A stretch of 64,000 nt of DNA from assembly GCF_028389875.1 (NCBI RefSeq), contig NC_084669.1:35564731-35628730 (forward strand). Reading direction: 5' to 3'. Below are positions 47,693 through 59,968 of this stretch, one piece after another. Both the position numbers and the translations under genes were made by a program. This DNA comes from Rhea pennata. Its lineage: Eukaryota; Chordata; Aves; Rheiformes; Rheidae. The notes below the pieces were generated by a model. The model was not told the DNA's origin, made no database searches, and saw only the letters and a program-made list of their open reading frames with translations. Position 1 is the first letter of the stretch. Each line of letters opens with the position of its first letter.

Positions 47693-49858
47693 AAAAAAAT
47701 AACTAGTAACACAAATGGTAAATTATTATCTTTTCATATACAAGGTACCTCAGGACTGGAAAGACGAAGTAGGCCAGTGGGACATATTTCACCAGCTGAT
47801 ATGACCATACTTCCTCACAGAAGAGGAATGTACAGTCTCATGATTATTGGATTCATTTTCAGGTTTTGGAGGGAGCAGTACTCTCAGGGTTATTTATCTC
47901 TTGGTCCTGACTTCCTTCTATTACTGTCCCTCACACTCTTAAGTTTTCCCAGTGTTTCTCATCCACTTCTTATCCTGCCCATTTCTCTCCCATGTACATC
48001 ACAGTCACCTCTGCATATATACGGGAATTTTTGAGATTACAGGCAGATAAATTCCTATGCTTCACCTCCTGTGCCCACAGCCCTGCAAAAACATAGACAG
48101 TCTTTTTAACCTCAAGCCAAAGGTGTTTGTTCCAAGGGGGTCCTGCAGAGATTTGGTAGCAGCTACAACTCAACAATTCATGAACTGGTATATGTTAATT
48201 TACTTATTTTCAGAAGTTTATAAACAGAAAAAAATGTTAATGAGATCCCTGATACTGAAACAACCCTGGTGTTGCAACGAAAACACTCCCCCCCCCCACA
48301 ATCCAAACACTGCTACAAAGAATGGATGAACTACAAATTCTTAATGGAAAAATCAGGTCAGGGTATTCTTCCTTAATTAAAAGATATGGTCAGACAACCT
48401 CAAGCAACAAAGATACTGCAGTTTAGGATGTCATCTCATCTCCGTAGAGGGTATGATCTGATTTTACATATTATTTGCTGAAAATTTAGGTTTTCACCAA
48501 AGGAGATAGTCCTGCTCCTTTCCTATCCCTGTTTGCTTCCTCCCAAACCCCGGCCAGACTGGTTGTCTTACAGCCAGCCATAAGGTAAGTCAGCTCCCTA
48601 AGCCAACCCAGTGAAAAAGCACTTTCTTGCAAGGTGGTATAGTTTTCCATCATTTCAGTCTACTGAATTGATTTAACTGACAATCACATGATTACTTGAT
48701 TCAATGCAAAGGAAATGTGGCTGCAGAAAAGAAGGAATGGAGCAGAGAGTATGGGCACGCGTTTCAGGGTACACTATACAGTTATACAGATCAGGTGTAA
48801 CTTAAACCACAGTCTGAGATACAATAACTGATTGTGGATTCTCTTTTATTCCGCTGAATGAAAGTAAAGCAAATCAGCTTACTGTGTCAGTTGAATCTGC
48901 TATATTTTAGCTAAACTTTCCAAACAAATTCAGCCTGAGACAGACACCTACATAAAAAGGTAATTCCAACTGACTGCTTTAACAAAATGATATAAAAAGA
49001 AAGGAATCTTACAAAGAGCAGGCAAGGATGATGCAAGAGAAGAACAGTAAATATAATCACAAGTATGGAATGGGTTTTGTCAAAGGAACAGCTAAATAAA
49101 AATAGACTCCTCAGTCTGGAAAAGATGGTAAGGAACTCAGCCAGGCTCTACAGCTTGCTACTGCTACTTTCCCGCTCTCTACTCCATTCCTCCTTTTTTC
49201 TTTCCTGGCTACCCTCCCACACTGTACATGCTGATGCTTATCTGACTGTACAGTAAGGTATTTTCAATTCTCAAACCGAGCAGAAATATTTTGTCAAGCA
49301 TTGGTTTTCTGCTAGGTTAAGAAGTTGAATCAACTCACTGTGTGGTCAGTCAATGGGTCTAGGTGCACAGGTGGGACCACCTGGCTGGGAGCTGTAGGAC
49401 TGCGAAGGAGGCATGATCTTCCCTTTATGGCTACAGAAAGCTATTAGATTTGCACATTTGAATCACGTAATGGAACGCCCACATACATAATACATATGAC
49501 TGCTATATTATCCTATAATTCCTATCTTACGTATTTCCTAACAAAACTGTACCATCTGCATCATAGGAAACACACTAATGTTTTTGGAAACAAATTAATT
49601 GCTGTTTTGAAAATAATTTGGTTTAGTTGTCCTAAATAAATAATTATTTTCTGTTAGAAAAAGAATACCAGGACCATTCACAACTTAGCCATTAAAATGA
49701 TTTTTTTCTTTAGAATTCAGAACAAAAACTACAAAAATTCTTAGACTTAAAAACTGAATGGGTACCTATACAGGTACCTATACTATAGGTATCTATAAAG
49801 ACTTTACAGTTTGCAACCTGCTTCTCTCAATGTATGATAAGAATTCATGTGCAGGAAA

Positions 49859-49984
49859 ATCATAGAATCACAGAACTGGTAAGGTTGGAAGGGACCTCTG
49901 GAGATCATCTAGTCCAACCCTCAAGTGAGTGGCCCATACAGGGATCGAACTCGTGACCTTGGCACTATTAGCACCACGCTCTAA
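49859..49984 (-). mobile_element. tRNA-Ile/CR1 composite SINE (TguSINE1-like), 5'-truncated
   Basis: Read on the minus strand, 49984-49930 is the 3' 55 bases of a tRNA-Ile(AAT)-like sequence: TTAGAGCGTGGTGCTAATAG, then GCCAAGGTC, then a GAGTTCGATCC B box and TGGGCCA. It runs straight into a CR1 3' tail (49929-49859: GGTTGGACTAGATGATCTCC, AGAGGTCCCTTCCAACC, TTCTGTGATTCTATGA). The tRNA part differs from nuclear tRNA-Ile at only a handful of sites, mostly CpG-type changes. The 5' end, about 20 bases with the A box, is absent. SINEs of this design are known from passerine birds. Confidence 0.8.
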
Positions 49985-50869
49985 TATAAGTCAGTTTAAG
50001 TATAAAAATGACTGCTGAAAATTTAGAAAATAAAAATACATCTTGAAAAAGAAACTATAAAAAAGAAAAATATGGGGAAGGGTGTCTGTTCTGAGGAGCA
50101 ATAAACAGCATGAGAAAGAGGCTCAGTAAGGGATAAAATATGAAGATTTATGCCATAATCTTGTAAAGACTTGAGTATGTTTAATTTTATGCTCTAAGTA
50201 CTCCCACTAAAGTCCATGGCACTCTGTTTACAATACTTAAGATAAACATGACCATATGGAATTTCAGGGAAAAAGCAAAGACAAGGGGATAAAACAAGAA
50301 GGGACATAAGATGAGATATGAAGAATAGAAAGTGAGAATAAAAAGAAGAGGAAAAATAAGGGAAGGATTAAGCTGGGCTGAGGCTTACACCAATGGGCTA
50401 CACCAACTTACAGTGGCTGTGATCTAGTGCCTATAACATTAGGAATTTTCTCTTTTTCTTTCTTTTCAAATCCTTCAGCTCATTGTTGTTATAAAATGAA
50501 GAGGAGAATGTAATGCACCTTGGAAATGAATTATAGTTGCATATCTGGTGCCTAACCAACGAGGAAGAAAACCCTCAAAACTCCACATTTTCCAAATTAT
50601 TATCAATGCTACAATAAAGGTTGCCTACCCAAAACAAAATCATGGATAAATTGTGCAATATAATCTATTGACTGGAAGAAAAAAACAGCAATAGAGAAGG
50701 TGATGTCAAATAATTCTGTAAGCTTTTTTTTTTTTTAATTCAAGAGGAGTTATTTTCTTGTGCAAACAGGCATAAAATTACTACCCACTGCTCTGCTTCT
50801 CATTGATTTCCACTTGGCACAGTTTGCCAGATGCTGTTTGGTCTAAGTGTTGCCTTGACCTCACTAGTG

Positions 50870-51115
50870 ACGCTGGCCCCTTTTTGCTTTGTTGCACAGT
50901 ATTTTCCCAGCAGGGAGGTCCTACCCCTCTAATAGTTGCTGTTGCAACTTTTGCTACAGGCTTATAGGTTACCCATATGTTGTACTAGAGGGGCCAACCT
51001 GACTGGAATTAACTCAGAAGTGGCGTCCAGCATTGTGGCTGGAGCTGGCCCAGAGGAGATTATAAATGCCCCAAAACTAATTAAATATTTTGTCTCCTGC
51101 TGGTAAACAAAAGCG
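50870..51115. promoter_or_regulatory. Candidate conserved noncoding element upstream of ATOH7
   Basis: A GC-richer island in AT-rich surroundings, about 9.3 kb upstream of ATOH7. GAGATTATAAA, CTAATTAAA and GTAAACAAA (51057-51110) look like OTX, homeodomain and forkhead sites. Conservation is not testable from one sequence. Confidence 0.25.
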
Positions 51116-53204
51116 AATGAGGGCAAAAAGAAGAAATGCCTGATTTAACTAGGATCTGTAAGTAGCTTGACAAAGGCAACTCTGAAGTCAGTGATGCATG
51201 ATTTAAAAGCTCCTAATGGTCAAAGCTGTTACATAAATGAGACTTTTGTTTATTATTCTTAGGTTTATGTACTTGCAAAACTGTTACATGAATGTACTCA
51301 CCATCAATTTTCGAAGTATTTCACAACAGCATTTCTGGGGTAAAAGCAACGCAGTCCAGATATTTATTTGGAATTATTTTTAACTTTCACTTTTGCACTA
51401 AAAAAATATAATAAATACATATGCTCATCCAAAGATCATTCAAAAAAACACGTACCTATAAGAAGTTATAGTATTTTCAGTAATATTTTCAAGGATCTGA
51501 ACTGTCACATGGTGTTTCTTAAAACTGAGATCGAAGAATTTTCTTATTTAATAATATATTTTTAAATTTGGCTAAATTACCTTCTCAATGAGGTAAAAAT
51601 ATTTTAAAAATCAGCTAAATTATTTAAATAATTAATTGAATGTTTGATATATATTATTCCAGATTTAATGTACCAAGTCTTGTAAATTCAAAACCCTCTC
51701 AAAAAAATTTAAATATTCTATTTCCATAAAAATGACATGTATTTTAAAATACACTACTGCAGATCGAAGTTCTTCAGTTTTTAAAAATACCTAGATACTC
51801 CATTAATATGTTTCAAAATGTGAGGAGCTGTCCTACAAAAATCCTGTTAGTAATGAAAATGAGAATACTAATTAGATGTTCCATATTTTACATACATGCT
51901 AATCATACATACATGCTAACCTCACGTTTATGTGATGCTATATGTTTATATAATGGGAGTAACCAAGTGTGTAAATTTAAAAATAGCTGTAAGTTTTGGT
52001 GGTCCAGGACCTCAATTCATAATGTTTTTAGTGTGAACTAGAGAGTGATTTGTCTAATGAAAGAGTAGCATTAACCTTTTTGGAAAGGCATGCATTAAAT
52101 CTATTTTCCATAAGCATATTTTTAATTACTAAAAAAAAAAAAAAGAGTACAATAAGGTTCTCATGCTGAAATTTTGAAAAATGGAAAGGATTAAAAATGT
52201 AAGAAAAGGAAGAATTAAAAGAAAATGAATGTATATATACACGCACACATACATCATTTTTGTGGTACTTTACCATTACATTTTGACTTTATAATTAAAC
52301 TGTTGTGCAAATTAAGTAATCCACACTCAGTTTAAGCAAAAGTTCACACTGTTAACTGTAAAGACTGATGTTGTTGTAATCAATGCATTCCAAATTAACT
52401 AGGAACCTTAGTGGCTTGATTGGTTTGCACCTTGCCATAGACAGACAAGCACACATGTACACATGCATATGACACATCTGCTCCTTTGTCCAAATGGACA
52501 GCAGGACGCCACAGAGGTTTCTCCATCAAAAGAAATGCAATTCCAAAAGATTAAGATGTTCATGTTAGGCACAGGACAACATTCGATGTATCAGATTTTC
52601 AAAGCTCCCAAGGGCCACATTGACAAACTATAACGAATTAGATGTGACAGATATATTCTAAAAGCTACCAGTAATGCTGGCTGTGAATAAAGACACACTT
52701 AATGTAGTGATTGGTCATGGATAATGATGGATTTAGAATGCACAATGGATAGTGTTTCCCATTAGGTACAAGAGAATGAAAATTGACAAAATATGAATAG
52801 AATAAAAGCAGAAACTTTACTTCACCCAATATATATATATAAAAGAACCAAATCTTTATTATCAAAAAACTTGTTTGTTTCGAGTATTTTTCTCCCATGA
52901 AGCTAGCTGTTTCTTTTCATGGCTTATTACTTTAGAGATATCAAGAATCTCAGATAACATCATAACTAACATCATAACTGAAATTTCAAATAAAAAGTTT
53001 TTTTACTGCAATATTTCATCCACTTCTGTTGAACAGATCTGTTTTTAAATACCCAAAATAAATTACACAATCTTGCTCAATTAACTATATATATATTTGG
53101 TTAATGTCATCATCTACACACAGCTCTTAATCCCTAATGCAAAAAATGCCATACTGCAGCTATATTTCTAATGCAGCTGGTCGTCTTCATACACCCTTGA
53201 GAAG

Positions 53205-53265
53205 CAAGAGGATAGGTACTACTTCATTTTTCTTTATAGCTTAAGAATAAGAGTGTCTGAGTATG
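53205..53265 (+). mobile_element. Possible MIR-like relic
   Basis: AGAGGATAGGTACTACTTCA, then TTTTTCTTTATAGCTTAAGAA, resembles MIR GAGGTAGGTACTATTATTATCCCCATTTTACAGATGAGGAA (from memory). The match is short, so the call is weak. Confidence 0.25.
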
Positions 53266-54559
53266 GTCATAACTACATTTTTGTAATTCAGACTGTCTGA
53301 AAAATGTGCCTTGAATTAAGGTACTATCAATTTAAAGAATCAGCAATAATTTTAGAGTTAAACATCAGGAAAACTTCCAGCCCAAATTCTATAGCACCAA
53401 GAAACCAAGAATGAGAGCTTTACAGTAGAGGTTATTTAATGTAAGAGAGAGCCATAAGAAGATCCAATAGCTGGAAGATAAAGTTAGAAAGACATGAACT
53501 GGAAATACAGGACATATTTTCAAAATAAAATCCAAATGTTTCATAGATATCATACCAAGTAATGTAACAGAGTTTCCACAAGCTTACAGTTTTACACTAA
53601 GTTTGGATCTCTTTCTACTACACCCAAATCACAAGGTATTCACTTCAGCACACAGCTTACAGCCTGTGATACCAGCTTAGATGACTGCCACATATATACG
53701 CATCCAGAAAACGAACAAGGCTACCACAGTTATCTATCCAAGACAGAGATCTAGTAAGTTACTGAAACTACAAAGTATTCTGGCATTACGGAAAGCAGAT
53801 TTCTCCTTTAAGGTGAGTGGAAGCTACTCAATGCAGCTCAAGCATTCAGAGAATAATGCAGCCCTAAAATTCAAAACATTCAATGAAAAGGAAAAAATTC
53901 AAATATTTTAGTGATGTCACTGAAGCACAAAACACACCACTGTATCACTCAGTGTCTTCCTATTAATTTTGAGTAGTACAAGTGATAAAATACAAATAGG
54001 CAAGACTGCATAGAGAATAAAAGCAAGCATCTAGTAAGGTTTCTTTTTCCTAGAACCTAGAACTAGTTTAACGAATTATACTAGTTAGAGAAATGATGTC
54101 TTGATTAGATTGATCTCAAGAAATTGTACAAGGCTTTTGCATGGGTACATACTGAAGGAAGCACAAAAAGGTTTGTCTCAGTTATGAAAAGATCAGTATA
54201 ATCAGTCTCAAGTCTCTGTAACAGAAGTAAGATATCCGAAAGCAGGTGAAAATGAACACACTGAGCTTATGATCTACCTTCCAGTTTTTCTTGGCTGGAA
54301 GGGAAGGCTAACTGAAGTAATGAATTCATATTGCACCGGTCTAAGGATCATGATTTCACCTTATTTTTATCCATCTCACAACTCTAGAGCATAGTGCAAT
54401 TTACCCACGCTCTCAGGTAGCATGGAAATCTAGCAAAGATTATGTCTCCTGAAGTCCAATACCCTTTGGACCTTTTCCTGGGACTGTGTGATTGTACCAC
54501 CTTTTAGCCAGTGCCTGTGCTTGATGACATAGTTGAACCTTTTGTTAAGAACTTTTAAA

Positions 54560-55250
54560 ACAAAACGAAAGTGCCAATTAATTGGCATTCTATCTGGGAC
54601 TAATTCAAAGGTGTCTTCTAGTACCCTGGGATATGGTGTGCTCTGCTTTGGGGAGAATCAATCAGGCAAAGATTGATGATGGGGTGTTGAGGTCAGGTTT
54701 GCAAATACAGAACCATCTGCAGTGTCTCCTGGGTTGGTACCTGCAGCAGAGTAATTTACAGGAGCAGGTGTTTGCTTTTAATCTACATTTTTTTTCTGCT
54801 GAAATTGTAACTTTATTGAGAAAATGCCTGCAGCTTGTTGTTAAATGAGTACTTTGTCTATTGCAGCTATTAAATGTGAACTGCCGAAAGGTTTCCGAAA
54901 GCTGTAGTAAGCATGCTGATTAAAAATAAAGACTAAAACAGAGGCTGTGATGCTAAATACATAAGTCAATCATATACATCTTTAGAAAACTGCTGCAAAT
55001 AAACATATTAATTAAGTGTATTAGGCAAACCAGAAGGCTGTTTTTAAAAATGAATGATTTTGTTCAGAAAGGAGCCATTTCTTTATGAATGTGGTTGCCT
55101 GAAATTATCATAATCAAGATTATTATTTATTTCTGTTTACACCCCTAAACGTTTTTGGAGAAAGGAGGCTTTCTGAGACCAAAATAATTGCACAAATGCC
55201 AGCTGGAATTTCCCACCTGAACTGAGCTTGGCAGGGTGGGCATTCAGGGT
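54560..55250. promoter_or_regulatory. Candidate distal ATOH7 element with a 16-bp palindrome
   Basis: About 13 kb upstream of ATOH7. It has the perfect palindrome TGCCAATTAATTGGCA (54572-54587), paired TGATTAAA/ATTAATTAAG homeodomain-type sites near 54920 and 55010, and E-boxes CAGCTG and CACCTG near 55201 and 55216. Regulatory role is inferred from motif density only. Confidence 0.25.
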
Positions 55251-56616
55251 AAGTCTCCTTTGCTTCATATCCAAAGCGTAACAAAAGGTTAGTAGAGCTT
55301 ACATTTGGATTCTAGTTTGGGTTCCTGACTTTCTCTCACTGCACACTCCAGCTCTGCCTAGTTGAGCATCTCTCATTCTGATCCCCAGATCATGTAAATT
55401 GTCACTGTATCATCAACTAGCAAAAGAAACATGCGCTTAAACTGGTTACAGATTCCAAAGTCTTCACACAGGCAATGCACATCCTCATCTTCTCACAAGC
55501 CTACTTACTCCCCTCTCTTTCAAATTCCTTCCTCTTCACTACTTTAGAAACGTTCTTGAAAATTTTTCTTGGCTTTGCTCAATGTATTTAATCCACTCAG
55601 TAATTCTTTTTTTACAGGGTAAAAATTACTTACGGAAAAGTGGGTTTGGTTTGGGAATCAGGCGGTGGGGAGTATCACCAAAAACATTACAGTACACTGT
55701 AAAGTGGATAAAACTAATTTGTATACTTACATGATTCACGGAGCTAAAACCAGGCAATGTCCCCTTTTGCCAGTTAGTAAGGCAAAAACACAATGGCTAA
55801 GTGAATCACTAAAGAAATTAAGAAATTCAGAAATGTTTTAATTCATTTTTTCATACAGTTTTAGATGTTAAGACCAAAATAAAGGTCTTAGACTAAGCTG
55901 ACATCTAATCACTTTTCTTTCACAGTTTTCTGTTATTTCTTCATTTATCTTATTTCCCCATTCTTCTGAAACTTGAGTTATTGTTTGTAATAACTTTTAG
56001 GAAATTAAATAAGGACAGTTACTCAGCAATTATGAAAAATCTTGTGTTCCATCTTTTTGTATAAATCTGAGAATTATTTCAACAGCAAATCTATTCCTCT
56101 GCAAAAAAAGAATTCAGATTCAAACTGCTGTTTGGCAGCGTCTCAGTTTTCAGTTGAACTGGTTTAATCTTTACCTGATTTGACATCACCCTTTTCATTT
56201 TTTTACTCCTGGGAAGGTTCCCTCTGTTTCTGGCATGTTTCCCTGTCACTCTGATGAATGCCAAGACAAAGAAATCTTTCAGTCCCCGAAAAAACTACCT
56301 CATCTGTTGCTAATTTTCCTTCTATCCCTTATGGTACACATGGCTCCTTTCTATGACCTCTTGCTGCGTCCACATTTGTGAAATCTTTTATTTTGACTTT
56401 TTGCAATACTTTCCAATTTTGGTAATAACTTGCCACGAATGCTTCTTGTCTATCCTCATATAAATGGCAAGGAATAAATGCATAGGATTTTCATGAATAC
56501 TATGCAAATCTGTTAAATTGCTTCTTGTATATAAAAACTGCTTCTCATTTTATTTTCTCTCACTTTTAGCTGTACTTTAATTTCTGTAGCAACAAACTTA
56601 ATGGTCTATGTTGCTC

Positions 56617-56621
<5 letters not shown>

Positions 56622-56661
<40 letters not shown>
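56622..56661. repeat. T40 homopolymer
   Basis: Forty uninterrupted T. This could be the A-tail of a minus-strand insertion, but nothing recognisable adjoins it. Confidence 0.95.
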
Positions 56662-56662
<1 letters not shown>

Positions 56663-57954
56663 TCTCTTCATGTCTTTTCTCTTGGTTATGTGCTTTCTTC
56701 CGGCTCCTACTTGGGCTGTGCCTCTGTAGAGGCACATGCAAAAGAAGTAACATGAGTAAATGTACATTTGAATTTTCACATCTTGGTTGCCGGATCTAGC
56801 AATAGATTAACTCAAAACTTACAGTGGCTTAGAACAATCTTCTGTAAGACACACTCATGGTAAATAATACTCAAATGCATAGGAATTTTCAGATGTACAC
56901 TCCCTTCCCATAATTTGTTCCTTCTGACCTAAAGCTTTTGCTTCAATACATCCCTGTGCTATATGAATGCTCTTACGAGTAGCGAAGACTAGTTTGCCAA
57001 TTTCCTGTACCAGAAGCCCTAGATAAAGAGACATTACAGTTCTCCAACTTTCCAGTTTGTATCTTAATTTAATTATTAATACAACATTTTAATCAAAACA
57101 AGAGCTGTAAACTCTTTTGCTAAAATAACACTGAATTCCATATTACTATTAACAACTTTACACAAGCAGTTTCAGAAAAGTCTCTCTGAAAGGTTTATTT
57201 AATTAATGCAGATGGCCTAACAACCTGCATGAAAAAAAAATCCATGAAAGTCCATGATGCTAATGCCTGCATACCTGCATTAAATGACATTCTGTAACAT
57301 TTAGACATTATTAGCATTATAAAGACCTAAAAATTGTGCTGCACAAACTGAAGGTCAAATTATACTAATTTGTATTTAAATTTTAATATTCTCTTCACAG
57401 AAATCTACCTTTAATATCGTTTCCTTTCTCCATTTTCCACACTAAATTGGCTCTTAGAAGTTAGCTTTACTAAATTTGAACAACAACGTGTTCCTCTTTT
57501 TGAAATGAAACGTACAGTTTTGAGACTAAACAATCAGTCTGAGTTCTCATTTCAAACGTAATTGGACATTTTATTTAGTCCTAAGGTAACTCTGCAACTA
57601 GCTAGCAACTTTCAGTATCTTTCAGTAGGTTATAAAGTTTGATTATAGTTAATCAAACTACAATTAGTTATATAATATATGTATCTATAATTAGTTGTAT
57701 ATACAACCAATAAAACTAATAGGTAAATCCTTTGCATGAAAATGTGAACAAGGCTACACAAACTCTAAGTAACCCAGTTTGAAGTTCTTCACAAAATGTA
57801 TGTTTTTTATACTAGGAAAGACAGAATATGTCCCAACATTTTATTTATTGCTGACTGAAAATGTGCAATGCATAAGTCTTAACATCACCAGGTCAATTAC
57901 ACAATATTTCAGGAAGAATAAAGTTTGTTATTCAAAAAATTAGTGCCACTCTCA

Positions 57955-58165
57955 GCAGCCTTGCTTGTTTTGCATATGGTTGCATGTTTAATTAGTGATC
58001 CTTCTGTAAGTGTCTGCAATTAGCACAGTGATGATTAATAAAATAATGCCTTTAAAGCTCCATTTAGGCAGCAGAACTGCACAATCAGGTATAATTAATT
58101 CATCATTAATAAATCATGGCTGATTAACTGATCTGTTGATTACAAACATATTACTGCATAGTCTC
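57955..58165. promoter_or_regulatory. Candidate distal ATOH7 enhancer, homeodomain-site cluster
   Basis: About 16.4 kb upstream of ATOH7 and 1.7 kb beyond the PBLD stop. In 200 bases there are TTTGCATATG (POU-like plus CATATG E-box), TTTAATTAGTG, GCAATTAGC, TGATTAATAAA, TATAATTAATTC, CATTAATAAATC and TGATTAACTGA. In human, a remote ATOH7 enhancer lies roughly 20 kb upstream and is deleted in congenital retinal nonattachment. This cluster is a plausible counterpart by position and content (inference). Confidence 0.35.
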
Positions 58166-59494
58166 CCACCTGAGCTCTGGTGATTTTTCTATACTGAACA
58201 AAAATAGAGACTAAGTAGTTGCAAAACTTAAAAAGAAGAAGAAGCAAACAGCAAGTATATAGATTTGGTGAGGAAACTTAGATAGCAGGTACATTTAAAA
58301 TTTATTGAGCTTTGTTGATTATTAGTTCCCTTGGGTAAGAAAATTGTACTGTCTATTTGTTAAATCTGGACAGGTGAACAATAGTTGCTTCTTTTGTTCA
58401 TTTATGTTTTTAAATGTTGGAGGTTTGGGTTTTTTGTTTTGTTTTGTTAAGTATCCTAGATTATAGACCAGATTCACTCCTTGCATAAGCCAGTATAGTG
58501 TGACAAATGCAGCTAAAGAAGCCTACAATACTCCTCCTCAGGAAGGTCCAAGTCACTAGGAAGAAAGGCTGCAAATAGGCTAAAGAAAAGGCAAGGTCAA
58601 GGTAGCCACAAAATATGACATTGCAACACTGCTGTTGAGAACTGCCTCCACAGTCATGTCTTGCATCTGATAATCCCATGTTTACATATCATATGTCAGG
58701 TCTCAGAAGTTCAAAAAGACTGAATAGTGAAAAAGAATATGCATTTCAATTTGGAGATTCCTTCTGTTTGTCACCCAGCTCTGGAGTTTTGTGGTGCAAT
58801 TAGATCACATTTTCAATATGTTCTATGTAGCCACAGGAGCTAGAAACTTTTAGGCTAAATGAATCCTAGGAGTCTCACATTGTCACCTGCCTCCAGCTGC
58901 TTCAGCTTATTTAAAACATCAGCTATTATGAGTTGTGATAAAATTTGCAAAAGCTGGCAACAGGGGATTTTGGCACAGCAGAGTTCCTTGTCATTTATAA
59001 AGGTTTATATCACATCCAGCTGTTTCCACAGTATGATAATGCCTTTGAATTCAAAATACGCTATCCTGAAAGATCTCAAAGAAGAAAAATAAAAGCAACG
59101 TTTAGGAACGAAGTGATAAGAAAGAAACAGAGTTTTAGCCTGAGTAACTGGAACAGTTCAATATTCCTAATGAACCTAGAGAAAAGCAAGAAGAGAATAG
59201 TAAAGGAAAAAAAATGATAAAATCTGAAGCAGAATGCTCTACAAAGACTTAAATCTAAGAGTAAAATTTCAGTCTTTGAAAAGTAATATCTGTTACTGTA
59301 ACCAATAATGTTTTCTCTCAGATTTTAAGGGTATCAGTGTTAATTTCCTAAATCTTTCTGCTAAAATTTTAATTAAAAGTAACGACAAAGCTATAGTACC
59401 ATAAGCTACCATAATACCAGCCATCTCTGAAAATCCCATTCATAAAAAAAAACAGAAGGCATTTTTCTAAACTTCTTCTGTTTTTTTCCATGGT

Positions 59495-59855
59495 TTAATT
59501 CAAGTAAATTAATTAACACAGATGGGTCAGAGAACTTTACAACAAATCTAGGAAGGAGAAATGGCTTTTAACTGGGATTTAAACGTAAAGAAAAAAAGTC
59601 AGTTGAGAATGGAAAGTCCTTGGACAATTTCTGAGATCAGCATACACATCAAGTTGTGAGAAAAAAAAAAAGTGAAGAAGATAAAATCAAAGATCCTGAA
59701 GATCAGAAGGAACATTTTCAAGCAAGTGTTAAACAGACATTAAGCAATCAAAGGTTTTTGAAGACAGTGGTGATCTACCACCTATAACTAAGAAGAAATT
59801 AGCATAATATGAATAAACTTAGGTATGGGTGATTAAACTACTAGTGTAAATTTCT
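59495..59855 (-). other. PBLD: PBLD 3' UTR (extent uncertain)
   Basis: This is the sequence following the PBLD stop on the minus strand. A variant poly(A) signal ATTAAA occurs at about 59495-59500 (TTTAAT on plus). Canonical AATAAA on the gene strand lies only near 58301 and 57841. The 3' end cannot be fixed from sequence alone. Confidence 0.35.
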
Positions 59856-59968
59856 TCAGAAAGACAGATTTCCTTTTAATACAATAGCAATTTGCCCCGC
59901 AATGTCAACTCTTCCATCATTACGTAGTGAAATCTTCAATTCTCCTCCACGGTGAGAACATTGAAAGG
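59856..59968 (-). CDS. PBLD: PBLD terminal coding exon
   Basis: The acceptor on the gene strand is TTTTCATTTAG (exon from 59968 down). It encodes (A)FQCSHRGGELKISLRNDGR, then VDIAGQIAIVLKGNLSF and TGA (59858-59856). The GGEL and DGRVDI motifs are family hallmarks of the PhzF C-terminal lobe. Confidence 0.95.

Larger units (their letters stand above)
42343..59855. other. ATOH7-PBLD intergenic region, 17.5 kb
   Basis: No coding exon was recognised. It holds candidate ATOH7 enhancers (43455-43640, 50870-51115, 54560-55250, 57955-58165), a tRNA-Ile/CR1 SINE (49859-49984), a CR1 relic (47600-47692), MIR-like relics, T40 (56622-56661), TA-rich microsatellites (around 43985-44005, 52831-52842, 53085-53095) and, at its right end, the PBLD 3' UTR. 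Confidence 0.65.

Noticed and set aside
49930-49984. Stand-alone tRNA-Ile gene
   Set aside because: The 5' acceptor strand and A box are absent and a CR1 tail follows directly, so it is a SINE fragment rather than a tRNA gene.
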